Shown here one piece after another: positions 14,055-20,876 of a stretch of DNA of 20,876 bases. A program made the translations under genes and the position numbers. How positions within the stretch are numbered: the stretch's first letter is position 1; the number at the start of each line of letters is the position of its first letter. The DNA lies in NCBI GenBank assembly GCA_003663175.1, contig QMZM01000006.1, positions 1 through 20,876 of the forward strand. The letters are read 5' to 3'. The stretch comes from Candidatus Altarchaeales archaeon. GTDB taxonomy: Archaea; Altiarchaeota; Altiarchaeia; IMC4; QMZM01. The notes under the pieces are model-generated. The model ran no database searches. It was not told where the DNA came from and saw only the letters and a list, made by a program, of their open reading frames with translations.

Positions 14055-14451
14055 GAATATAAGAGCAACACACGGGAATACATTAGAAATTACAAAAGAG
14101 GGTCATTTAACGCCGAGAGGTGATTGTATAGTGGCGGTTTCTGCAGACAGGGGATTCCCAGAGTTTTCAGATAACTTTAAGAATGCCTTGAGAAATAAAC
14201 GAGCAATACTTAGGATGACAATAGAATGCTCCGGGGTTAATGACGAGATAATAGCGTATGGACATCCAGAATTGAGATTTAAAAGTCCCGAAGAGATGGT
14301 AATAAGGAAGAGTAGTTTTATATGCGACAGAACTCTGGCTATAAGGGCTAATAAGGCGGCAATAGATTTGAATAGAAATCTTATTGAGAAATTGAGGCGA
14401 GGAAATCCCGTTAATATAAAACTTGAAGTCATATATTCTAATGATTTCTGA
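14011..14451 (+). CDS. DUF371 family protein
   Basis: This 146-residue protein matches DUF371, an archaeal family of unknown function. The hallmark is the N-terminal TARGHENIRATHGNTLEITK followed by HLTPRGDCIVAVSADRG. The rest looks like a compact alpha/beta domain. With the ATG at 14011 it overlaps rio1 by 44 nt in another frame. A GTG at 14026 would shorten the overlap but leave fewer residues before the conserved block; I prefer 14011 with moderate certainty. It sits in the aIF1A-RIO1 transcript, so a role near ribosome assembly or RNA is a reasonable but unproved guess. Confidence 0.85.
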   Translation: MPRKIVERITARGHENIRATHGNTLEITKEGHLTPRGDCIVAVSADRGFPEFSDNFKNALRNKRAILRMTIECSGVNDEIIAYGHPELRFKSPEEMVIRKSSFICDRTLAIRANKAAIDLNRNLIEKLRRGNPVNIKLEVIYSNDF

Positions 14452-14490
14452 GACATTTGTCACAGTAAAGGATAAAAAGTACTAATTAAG

Positions 14491-15396
14491 ATGAATTTAA
14501 ACGATATGGGAATATTTGATAGAATTGCACAACTCGCCCAATTATCCGCGGTTTTAGAGGTAATTTCTCCCAAGCCGGGGAATGTGAACCCCATGCATGA
14601 GTTTCATGATACAAGATTTGAGGATTTCATTATTGGTGCGATAGCAATTGCTCCAACAATTAGAAATTCCGCAATAAATGGCTATTATGCCGGCGTTGGA
14701 AGAATTAGGCTATCCGATATAGGTATAGGAAAAAATATAAGACTTGCTGTTAAGGATGTTATGGATTCGCACTCTGGAGGAAATACGCACCTGGGCATAG
14801 CAATGTTACTTGTTCCAATGGCATCTTCTGCGGGAATCGCTATTGCAGAGGGAAAATTGACGAGAGATAAACTGAGAGATGGTATAATGAAGGTCATTGC
14901 ACATACAACGGTTGATGATTCATTAGAGTTTTACAGGGCAATTGAAATCTCAGGGACAAAGGCTCTTGGAAAATTAAATAAGCCAAGGGTTCCATTCTAC
15001 AGATTAATGGAGATTTCGGCAAAGAAGGATAGAAATGCAGAGGAATTGTCAAATGGAATGCAAATCATATTAAATTTAGGATTATCAAAGATAGAAGAAT
15101 TTCTTAATAAGACTGGCAGTCTTAGAGATTCGATAACAATGACATATCTCGAGATACTGTCAAGATATCCAGACACATTCATCGCGAGGAAGATGGGAAT
15201 TGAAACTGCGAGAATGATTTCTAAGAGGGCAAAGCTTATCCTCGAATCCGGCGGAATCCTCAATGAGAATGGAATCAAGGAGATCGAAGAATTTGATAGT
15301 GAATTGAGAAAATATGGGAATAAATTGAATCCCGGCACAACCGCAGATATGGTCACCGCATCATTATTTGCATATCTCTTATTAGAAACTCTATAG
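14491..15396 (+). CDS. Triphosphoribosyl-dephospho-CoA synthase (CitG/MdcB) family protein
   Basis: This 301-residue protein is all-helical and of family length. Conserved points are LEVISPKPGNVNP near the N terminus, a DSHSGGNTHLGIAMLLVPMASSAG block (about 91-114; key residues Gly-Gly-Asn-Thr-His), and NPGTTADMVTASLFAYLL near the end. Bacterial CitG makes the prosthetic group of citrate and malonate decarboxylases from dephospho-CoA and ATP. Archaea with this gene usually lack those decarboxylases, so the archaeal substrate is uncertain. Two starts are possible: Met 1 at 14491 or Met 6 at 14506. A TATA-like GATAAAAAG at 14471-14479 better fits 14506. It stands alone and converges on argB with 9 bp between. 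Confidence 0.85.
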   Translation: MNLNDMGIFDRIAQLAQLSAVLEVISPKPGNVNPMHEFHDTRFEDFIIGAIAIAPTIRNSAINGYYAGVGRIRLSDIGIGKNIRLAVKDVMDSHSGGNTHLGIAMLLVPMASSAGIAIAEGKLTRDKLRDGIMKVIAHTTVDDSLEFYRAIEISGTKALGKLNKPRVPFYRLMEISAKKDRNAEELSNGMQIILNLGLSKIEEFLNKTGSLRDSITMTYLEILSRYPDTFIARKMGIETARMISKRAKLILESGGILNENGIKEIEEFDSELRKYGNKLNPGTTADMVTASLFAYLLLETL

Positions 15397-15405
15397 GATA
15401 GTTAT

Positions 15406-16218
15406 TTATCTCAATAACATAGTTCCCGAACCTTCCTTAGTGAGCAATTCCCCAAGAATTGCATGCTCCCCGGCCTTCACGATATGCACCCTTTCAACAC
15501 CCTCCGACAATGCCCTAATTCCAGATTCCAATTTGGGTATCATGCCACCAGTGACAACCTCATTCTTAATAAGTTCCCTCGCAGACTTTATATCCAATTG
15601 CTTTATGAGTCTTCCATTCCTATCTAATACTCCATCAACATTCGTCAAGATTATCATCTTTGTGGCATTTAATGCCTTCGCAACCTCTCCAGCAACAACA
15701 TCCGCGTTTATATTAAAGGAATTTCCACTCTCATCGATGCCAATTGGAAATATCACTGGCATGTATCCAGATTCAATTATTTCAGATAGGAGTTTGGAAT
15801 TTACATCAATTACCTCTCCAACATATCCCAACTCTTTCCTTTTTCTCCTTACTCTAAATACACTACCTCCCAACCCAATCGCTATCGGATTGTTCTTGTT
15901 TATATTCCCGACTATCTTATTGTTCACACGAATCAGAGAACTAATAACGAGTTCTAATGTCTTTTCATCAGTTACTCTTTCACCCCTAACAAATTCTGGC
16001 TCTAAACCAAATTTTCTCATATTGGAGGAAATCAAAGTGCCAGCACCGTGCATAACAACGAGTTTTATTCCAATGTCGTGCAACAGACATAAATCCTCTG
16101 CAACGGTATCTAGAACATTTTCATCTTCCAATATCTCGCCACCAAATTTTATCACGAATGTCTTACCCTTAAATTTTTTTATATAATGCAATGCCTCGAT
16201 TAACTTCCTTTCCAGCAT
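15406..16218 (-). CDS. argB: Acetylglutamate kinase family (ArgB/LysZ-type)
   Basis: This 270-residue amino acid kinase phosphorylates the carboxylate of N-acetylglutamate (arginine pathway) or of LysW-linked aminoadipate/glutamate (LysZ). ATP and substrate motifs are FVIKFGGEIL (Lys 24, Gly 26-27), VVMHGAGTLIS (54-64), RGERVTD (Arg 81), FNINADVVAGEVAKAL, MIILTNVDGVL and VTGGMIPKLESG. The glycine-rich loop reads HGAGT where most NAG kinases have HGGGP, and the protein is somewhat shorter than bacterial ArgB. That leaves ArgB versus LysZ open; no lysW, argC or argD is adjacent to decide it. I use argB as the family name. The long frame on the opposite strand is only a shadow. Confidence 0.85.
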   Translation of the reverse strand: MLERKLIEALHYIKKFKGKTFVIKFGGEILEDENVLDTVAEDLCLLHDIGIKLVVMHGAGTLISSNMRKFGLEPEFVRGERVTDEKTLELVISSLIRVNNKIVGNINKNNPIAIGLGGSVFRVRRKRKELGYVGEVIDVNSKLLSEIIESGYMPVIFPIGIDESGNSFNINADVVAGEVAKALNATKMIILTNVDGVLDRNGRLIKQLDIKSARELIKNEVVTGGMIPKLESGIRALSEGVERVHIVKAGEHAILGELLTKEGSGTMLLR

Positions 16219-16266
16219 TTTGGAAAATAATTTTTTATTAATTTTTTAATATATTGACATGGTCTT

Positions 16267-16836
16267 TTATAAACCCACGAGCCTGGCAGAGATATATGCC
16301 TCAATAAATGCCGCAATAATAAGGAGGGGAACAACGAGGATTAAATATACTAAAATGCCTTCCCTTATTGCTATACTTACCTTTTTAATTCTATCCCCCC
16401 TCGGGATTAAATAGGTGATACCAATCCTGATCCCGAGTGCAGATGAAATGAATATTGCGGTCAATTCAAATATGGAATGCGGGAGAAGTGCAGAGAAAAA
16501 TAAAATCAAATCCCTTTCTTGAATGAACAATCTAAAGACAAAACCCATAACGAATCCATTAATAAACAATATGATAAATGGAACAATAATTAGAGTTCCA
16601 CTAACAAATAGGATTAGTGTCGATTCAAGATTATTCAGGAATATATTAATTGCAATCTCAAATCTCGAGTCGAGAGTAAAACTCTCCTTGATCTTATCCA
16701 GTATTGGTATCAAAAACTCCTTGGACTCTCGATGATAGAGAAATCCAAACGGAACTCCGAGAATGTAGATAATGAGGCTTATAATTATGAGATTTATGTT
16801 TTTTCTCAGGACCTTCAATAAATTCAATTTTTTCAT
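16267..16836 (-). CDS. SpoIIM-family (DUF95) membrane protein
   Basis: This 189-residue integral membrane protein has hydrophobic segments at about 15-34, 72-94, 95-105, 110-135 and 160-182. The segment LLPHSIFELTAIFISSALG is the family signature (PHSIFEL). It is homologous to sporulation protein SpoIIM, but non-sporulating prokaryotes also carry it, often next to MoxR, DUF58 and vWA genes. Here it is divergent from exactly such an operon, 120 bp away. Function outside sporulation is not known; a membrane scaffold or channel role is a guess. A perfect tandem 16-bp duplication abuts its ATG on the upstream side. Confidence 0.88.
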   Translation of the reverse strand: MKKLNLLKVLRKNINLIIISLIIYILGVPFGFLYHRESKEFLIPILDKIKESFTLDSRFEIAINIFLNNLESTLILFVSGTLIIVPFIILFINGFVMGFVFRLFIQERDLILFFSALLPHSIFELTAIFISSALGIRIGITYLIPRGDRIKKVSIAIREGILVYLILVVPLLIIAAFIEAYISARLVGL

Positions 16837-16868
16837 GTCTCTGATTCAATTTGTCTCTGATTCAATTT
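16837..16868. repeat. Perfect tandem 2 x 16-bp direct repeat at the SpoIIM start
   Basis: GTCTCTGATTCAATTT occurs twice with no gap (16837-16852 and 16853-16868). On the minus strand the second unit ends exactly at the base before the ATG. It lies between the AT-rich promoter (about 16866-16878) and the start codon, so it lengthens the mRNA leader or changes promoter spacing by 16 nt. Confidence 0.9.
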
Positions 16869-16955
16869 AAATATTTAATATCCAATTGGAATTTACCTCA
16901 ATTTAATTTAGATGCAATAAATTTATAAATTTAAAATTCGAATATTTATTTTTGT
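16869..16955. promoter_or_regulatory. Divergent promoter region of SpoIIM and MoxR operons
   Basis: This AT-rich stretch contains TATA-like runs for both directions: TTTATAAATTT at 16921-16931 is about 30 nt before the MoxR ATG, and TTTAAATATTTAA at 16866-16878 lies before the SpoIIM gene. Opposed promoters this close suggest shared control. Confidence 0.4.
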
Positions 16956-17948
16956 ATGGATAAAGATGATGAGATCGAAGAGTTGAATCTTCAATCTAAG
17001 AGATACGCTGAAAAACTAAATAAGGTTCTCGATGAGGTGAAGAAGGTAATTGTGGGACAGGAAGAAGTTCTGAATAGATTGATACTCTCGCTTATTGCGG
17101 ATGGACATGTTCTCTTAGAGGGTGTCCCTGGATTGGCAAAGACACTTATGATAAAAACTCTCGCAGAAACAATTAATGCGAGTTTTTGTAGAATTCAATT
17201 CACTCCAGACCTATTACCGGCAGATATAATTGGAACAAAGATTTATGACCATAGAAAAGGAATCTTTTATACGGAAAAGGGTCCAATATTTCACAATTTT
17301 GTTCTTGCGGATGAGATAAATAGGGCACCTCCAAAGGTCCAGTCTGCCCTTTTGGAGGCAATGCAGGAGAGACAGGTTAGCATACACGGAGACACACTTA
17401 AATTGGAAAGACCATTCTTAGTTTTAGCAACACAGAATCCAATAGAAACAGAGGGAACTTATAAGCTTCCCGAGGCACAAGTTGATAGATTTATATTCAA
17501 ATTATTGATAAATTACCCAAACAAGGATGAGGAGAAGATAATAATTCGAAGAAATACCCAGGATGTTGATATCGAGGTTGGGAATGTTATAGATTCAAGG
17601 GAGATTCTCAAGATACAGAAATTTAATCAAAGGATATATGCCGATGAAAAGATTGAGGATTATGTCACCAGTATTGTGGATGCCACTCGACATCCAGAAA
17701 GGTATGATCTCGACTTGAATGGAATGATAGAGTATGGAGCATCTCCGAGAGCGTCAATTTTTCTTGTCTTAACTGGAAAGGCGCATGCCTTATTAAATGG
17801 TAGAGGCTATGTCATTCCAGAGGATATTAAGGCCGTTGCTCATGATGTATTAAGGCACAGAATTATCCTGACATATGAGGCAGAGGCCGAAGATATAACC
17901 CCAGATATTATAATTGATAGAATTTTATCGAGGATAAGACCTCCCTAA
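16956..17948 (+). CDS. MoxR-family AAA+ ATPase
   Basis: This 330-residue AAA+ chaperone-like ATPase has Walker A GVPGLAKT (56-63, Lys 62), Walker B VLADEINRA (116-124, Glu 120), sensor 1 in LATQNP (Asn 161) and the LPEAQVDRF segment (Arg 178). The C-terminal lid helices follow (REIL, then EYGASPRA and EDIKAVAHDVLRHRI). MoxR proteins form hexamers and, with vWA proteins, remodel or activate client complexes. The gene heads a tight operon: 2 nt to the S16 protease gene, then DUF58 and vWA. All catalytic residues are present. Start fixed by the first ATG with a TATA about 30 nt upstream. Confidence 0.95.
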   Translation: MDKDDEIEELNLQSKRYAEKLNKVLDEVKKVIVGQEEVLNRLILSLIADGHVLLEGVPGLAKTLMIKTLAETINASFCRIQFTPDLLPADIIGTKIYDHRKGIFYTEKGPIFHNFVLADEINRAPPKVQSALLEAMQERQVSIHGDTLKLERPFLVLATQNPIETEGTYKLPEAQVDRFIFKLLINYPNKDEEKIIIRRNTQDVDIEVGNVIDSREILKIQKFNQRIYADEKIEDYVTSIVDATRHPERYDLDLNGMIEYGASPRASIFLVLTGKAHALLNGRGYVIPEDIKAVAHDVLRHRIILTYEAEAEDITPDIIIDRILSRIRPP

Positions 17949-17950
17949 GA

Positions 17951-18736
17951 ATGGGAAAAAAGACATTATGGATTGCTATAGGGGTACTCTTTATCTTGGG
18001 AATTTATAATGCTTGGAATAATTATTTGCTTAGTGTTAAATTTGATTCATTGGCAGAGAGAATTTCTCAAGAAAATGTAGGGGATTATAAGATTATCGAG
18101 CATTATGGCGAATTTTCTATCATAGAGAGAAAGATTCCGATAGTTGCGGTCTCGAGCAGTGGTAATGGTGTAATTGGGAACTTAACACTCAAACTCATAC
18201 CGGGAAATAATAATGTTCTTATAAGCACAAATCCATTTACTGAGACGGATATTCAATATTCCGTCAACAAGGCGGTCGCGGTTGCAAAATTGAGGTCAAA
18301 TTATAAGTTTAATAGGGATTTCATCTTTAGTTATGAGGTTGGAGATGCCAGATTAATCGGAGGCGAAAGCGCAGGAGCAGCAACCACCATACTGACTATA
18401 GCGGCACTCCAAAACAAAACAATAAAGAACAATGTGGTAATCACGGGAACGATAAATCCCGATGGAACAATTGGTAGGGTTTCTGGCATATTAGAGAAGG
18501 CAAAGGCTGCTGCAGATTCTGGTTATCGCTACTTTTTAGTTCCAAGGGGACAGTCAAGGATAACATATTATGAAAAACAGATAACAAGAGAACCAATTGG
18601 ATTTGGTTTGGAGATATTGAACACGAGGTATATACCAAAGACGATAGATTTGAAAAAGGTAGCCAAGGAGGAGTGGGGATTAAATGTGGTTGAGGTATCA
18701 ACAATAGATGAGGCGCTGCCGTACTTTATAGAATAA
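17951..18736 (+). CDS. Membrane-anchored Lon-type (S16) serine protease domain
   Basis: This 261-residue protein has one N-terminal hydrophobic anchor (about 5-25, after MGKK), then a linker and a Lon C-terminal proteolytic domain. The catalytic Ser 140 is in GGESAGAATTILTIAALQN (137-155). The Lys 183 is in GTINPDGTIGRVSG-ILEKAKAAADSG, 43 residues later, the same Ser-Lys spacing as in Lon. There is no AAA+ domain in the protein, unlike Lon and archaeal LonB. It resembles the archaeal stand-alone S16 protease family (COG1750). The domain should face outward if the short basic N terminus stays inside. Its gene is tucked between moxR (2 nt) and DUF58 (9 nt), so an external AAA+ partner is at hand. 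Confidence 0.88.
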   Translation: MGKKTLWIAIGVLFILGIYNAWNNYLLSVKFDSLAERISQENVGDYKIIEHYGEFSIIERKIPIVAVSSSGNGVIGNLTLKLIPGNNNVLISTNPFTETDIQYSVNKAVAVAKLRSNYKFNRDFIFSYEVGDARLIGGESAGAATTILTIAALQNKTIKNNVVITGTINPDGTIGRVSGILEKAKAAADSGYRYFLVPRGQSRITYYEKQITREPIGFGLEILNTRYIPKTIDLKKVAKEEWGLNVVEVSTIDEALPYFIE

Positions 18737-18745
18737 AATAATAAA

Positions 18746-19624
18746 ATGCCAAGGGTTAGAGAAATACTTAAGAGGGTAAAAAAACTTGAGATAAAGACCA
18801 ATAAATTAGTTGAAGGCATAATATCCGGAAACTATCATTCTGTATTTAAAGGTAGGGGGATTGAATTTTCTGAGGTTAGAGAATACATCCCTGGAGATGA
18901 TATAAGGGCAATAGACTGGAACGTTACTGCGAGATTCAATACGCCGTATATAAAGGAATTTATTGAGGAAAGAGATTTGAATGTGTATATCGTCTTTGAT
19001 ATATCTGCGAGTAATGAATTTGGATTTAGAAGAGCCAAGAAGGAGACTGGATTTGAGATCGCTGCCTCAATAATGTTTTCAGCTCTCAAAAATAATGATA
19101 ATGTCGGTCTATGCCTATTTACCGACCATATTGAGAAATTTATTAAACCAAGAAAGGGAAGGAAACATGTCCTCAGGTTGTTGAGGGAGATGATTTATCA
19201 TAAACCAGAAAGTAAAACCACAGACTTGAACAGATCATTGACCCATCTGAGCAAGATCATAAGGAAGAGAAGCATAATATTCATAATCTCGGATTTCATC
19301 TCCGGTAATTTTGAAAAACCTCTCAAATTTCTCAAGAATAAACATGATGTTATTCTAATAAGATTATCTGATATAAGAGAGGAGGAGATTCCAGATATTG
19401 GTTATGTCTTTTTAGAGGATAGGGAGACCGGAGAGCAGATATTAATAAACACGAATGATGAAGAATTTAGGGAGTTTTACAGATTGAAGAACAAGGAAAG
19501 GAGGGAGGATTTCATTAGAGATATGGCGAGATTGAATGTAGATGTTATCGAAGTGGGTACTGGGGAGCCATTCTACATACCATTAATGAAATTTTTCAGA
19601 AAGAGAAAAATGAGAATTAGATAA
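18746..19624 (+). CDS. DUF58 (vWA-like) protein
   Basis: This 292-residue protein has the DUF58 core FKGRGIEFSEVREYIPGDD-IRAIDWNVTARFNTPYIKEF at about 34-72, the family hallmark, then a von Willebrand A-type fold. The MIDAS-like DISAS is at Asp 85-Ser 89. No transmembrane segment is evident, unlike many bacterial DUF58 proteins with two N-terminal helices, so this one is probably cytosolic. Proteins of this kind are regular partners of MoxR ATPases and probably act as adaptors that bring clients. The gene lies 9 nt after the S16 protease gene and 1 nt before the vWA gene. Confidence 0.92.
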   Translation: MPRVREILKRVKKLEIKTNKLVEGIISGNYHSVFKGRGIEFSEVREYIPGDDIRAIDWNVTARFNTPYIKEFIEERDLNVYIVFDISASNEFGFRRAKKETGFEIAASIMFSALKNNDNVGLCLFTDHIEKFIKPRKGRKHVLRLLREMIYHKPESKTTDLNRSLTHLSKIIRKRSIIFIISDFISGNFEKPLKFLKNKHDVILIRLSDIREEEIPDIGYVFLEDRETGEQILINTNDEEFREFYRLKNKERREDFIRDMARLNVDVIEVGTGEPFYIPLMKFFRKRKMRIR

Positions 19625-19625
19625 A

Positions 19626-20576
19626 ATGGGATTTAATTTTGGTGAGCCCATAAGATTGGTGTCATTGTTGATAGTACCGGTATTAGTATATTTTTACATT
19701 AGATATAGAAGAGAAAAGAGGAGAGCAATATTGAAATTTAGTTCGGTTGGAATTATAAAGACTGCAAATAAAAGAAAATTACATATAAGGGAAAATCTTC
19801 CATTCATTCTCTTATTAATTTCAATTATTCTGATCATACTCGGTCTTTCGGACCCGAGAATTCCCTTAAAAACTGTGAAGGAGGGTGTGAATGTGGTATT
19901 GGTTATAGATGATTCTGGGAGTATGGCGGCGACAGATTATAAACCGAGTAGACTCGAAGCTGCGAAAAAATCCGCAGAAATTCTCATAAGGAGTTTGAAG
20001 CCAAAGGACAATGTCGGAATCGTTATCTTTGAATCTGGAGCAACGACGGTTTCTTATCTGACACCATTCAAGGAAAGGGCAATTGAAAAATTGAGGGCAA
20101 TTCAACAGAGAGAAGGAAAAACGGCAATAGGCGATGGACTAAGTTTGGCGATTGACATGGCAACCTCGATACCAAATAAGAAGAAGGTCGTTATCCTTTT
20201 AAGTGATGGTGTGAATAATGCGGGAGTTGTTACTCCAGAGGAGGCAATAGAATTTGCAAGATTAAATAATATCCAGGTATTTACCGTGGGTATGGGTTCA
20301 GAAAGACCGGTGATTTTGGGTTATGATATATTCGGCAACCCTCAATATGCTGAGTTGGATGAAGAATTATTAAGGAGAATTGCAGAAGAGACTGGTGGAA
20401 AATACTACAAATCCGTAAATGAAAACACATTGGATGAAATTTATAGAAATATTGGCGAGAACATAAAAAGAGAATTGGAGGACACGAGCATAAAGGATTG
20501 GTTTTTTGCATCTGCACTTTTTGTTCTATTGGTTAATATCTATGTAATATATGGGAGGTATAGGATAATTATATAA
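19626..20576 (+). CDS. Membrane-bound vWA-domain protein (BatA-like)
   Basis: This 316-residue protein has hydrophobic helices at about 10-26 and 58-76, a vWA domain (about 88-285) and a C-terminal helix (about 293-312). The MIDAS is complete: DDSGS (Asp 95, Ser 97, Ser 99), Thr 166 in GKTAIGDG, and Asp 194 in LLSDG. The layout with two N-terminal and one C-terminal helix is that of BatA/BatB of the MoxR-linked Bat loci. The vWA domain should sit on one face of the membrane and bind a ligand through a metal ion. The start, 1 nt after the DUF58 stop, shows tight coupling. It closes the operon; the TPR protein BatC is absent here. Confidence 0.93.
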   Translation: MGFNFGEPIRLVSLLIVPVLVYFYIRYRREKRRAILKFSSVGIIKTANKRKLHIRENLPFILLLISIILIILGLSDPRIPLKTVKEGVNVVLVIDDSGSMAATDYKPSRLEAAKKSAEILIRSLKPKDNVGIVIFESGATTVSYLTPFKERAIEKLRAIQQREGKTAIGDGLSLAIDMATSIPNKKKVVILLSDGVNNAGVVTPEEAIEFARLNNIQVFTVGMGSERPVILGYDIFGNPQYAELDEELLRRIAEETGGKYYKSVNENTLDEIYRNIGENIKRELEDTSIKDWFFASALFVLLVNIYVIYGRYRIII

Positions 20577-20609
20577 AAATATTTTACTGCGCATTGTCTT
20601 AAAAATAGA

Positions 20610-20876
20610 ATGGAATCAAAACAATCCATACAAAAAACTTTCAATGAAGCTCAAAAGCAGATTAAAAAGTTGTGGAAAATCCAAAACAAATTAAGTAAAC
20701 TTACAACGGAAAAGGGAGATCCATATAATCGCTCTTTGAGAATCCTTCCTGACTTTGTTGAAGCATATGCCTGCGATAGGTTTAATCTCAAATTATCAAA
20801 AAATCGAAACGAACCAGGCTACGATTGCATTGATGACGACAATAAAAAATATCAAATAAAATACACAGTATTAAAA
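20610..20876 (+). CDS. Partial gene, possible PD-(D/E)xK nuclease (N-terminal part)
   Basis: An open frame of 89 codons starts at an ATG and runs off the window. The N-terminal 45 residues are charged and helical (KTFNEAQKQIKKLWKIQNKL), then come LRILPDFVEAYACDRFNLKL and PGYDCIDDDNKKYQIKYTVL. The GYD...(12)...QIK arrangement is like the D...(D/E/Q)xK active site of restriction-endonuclease-fold enzymes, with Gln in place of the acidic residue, as in some of that class. Only part is visible, so this is a hint. Codons such as CGC, CGA, CTT and many CAA differ from the AGA/AGG-rich neighbours, which suggests acquired DNA. A TATA-like run ATTATATAAAAA lies at about 20568-20579. Confidence 0.5.
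   Translation, partial: MESKQSIQKTFNEAQKQIKKLWKIQNKLSKLTTEKGDPYNRSLRILPDFVEAYACDRFNLKLSKNRNEPGYDCIDDDNKKYQIKYTVLK

Noticed and set aside
15440..16186. Long plus-strand frame of 248 codons
   Set aside because: It lies wholly opposite the ArgB-family gene, has a low-complexity Ser/Pro/Phe-rich product, and shows no domain.
16956..20576. MoxR-vWA genes as an anti-phage defence system
   Set aside because: The set with DUF58, a BatA-like protein and SpoIIM is a widespread chromosomal neighbourhood; no toxin-like effector or mobile element is beside it within the window, apart from the uncertain partial gene at the edge.
1..20876. CRISPR array, insertion sequence or integrase
   Set aside because: No regularly spaced repeats, transposase, recombinase or terminal inverted repeats were found.

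Overview
The window reads as a chromosomal segment of an AT-rich archaeon. The markers are archaeal or archaeal-type: ribosomal protein eL34, RNase P protein Pop5, aIF1A, RIO1, stand-alone Bud32, class I CCA-adding enzyme, archaeal tyrosyl-tRNA synthetase, archaeal-type adenylate kinase, DUF106 (archaeal YidC/EMC3-like), NurA, UPF0147 and DUF371. The set is closest to Euryarchaeota in the broad sense. No methanogenesis or other lineage-defining pathway gene is present, so I do not name a lineage. Many genes have a TATA box about 24-28 nt before the start codon, which points to leaderless mRNAs. This spacing helped me shorten several starts (Lrp regulator, Asn-synthase-like gene, HisI).

Layout. 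1-3190: Lrp/AsnC regulator, a possible 46-residue Cys-rich ORF, a glutaminase-less asparagine-synthase-like protein (minus), NurA nuclease and a two-CBS-domain protein. 3192-4574 (minus): adk - DUF106 - eL34, part of the well-known archaeal secY-adk-DUF106-eL34 neighbourhood, here without secY. 4575-5024: a 300-bp divergent intergenic region with a striking RNA leader in front of a 49-residue CxxC-x17-CxxC zinc-ribbon gene. 5078-5739 (minus): a CsaA/MetRS-beta-like tRNA-binding protein followed by a UPF0251 DNA-binding protein. 5802-6406: RNase P Pop5, a GC-rich non-coding stretch that looks like a structured RNA, and tRNA-Ile(GAU) on the minus strand. 6459-10284: a SufS-like cysteine desulfurase, then (minus) CCA-adding enzyme, tyrosyl-tRNA synthetase broken by one extra T, and UPF0147. 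10374-16218: Bud32, an orphan type II/IV secretion ATPase, HisI (minus), the aIF1A-RIO1-DUF371 cluster, a CitG-family protein and an ArgB-type kinase (minus).

16267-20576: SpoIIM-family membrane protein (minus), divergent from a tight operon of MoxR ATPase, a membrane-anchored Lon-type (S16) protease domain, a DUF58 protein and a membrane vWA protein. The MoxR/DUF58/vWA/SpoIIM set is a known recurrent neighbourhood. The anchored S16 protease as second gene is unusual to my eye and suggests a split AAA+ chaperone-protease system at the membrane. The right edge cuts a gene (20610 onward) whose visible part resembles a PD-(D/E)xK nuclease and whose codon use differs from its neighbours.

Most of the window is translation, tRNA maturation and RNA processing housekeeping. 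The points most worth a second look are the two-state leader at 4755-4870, the candidate ncRNA at 6174-6331, the MoxR/S16/DUF58/vWA operon, and the tyrS frameshift.
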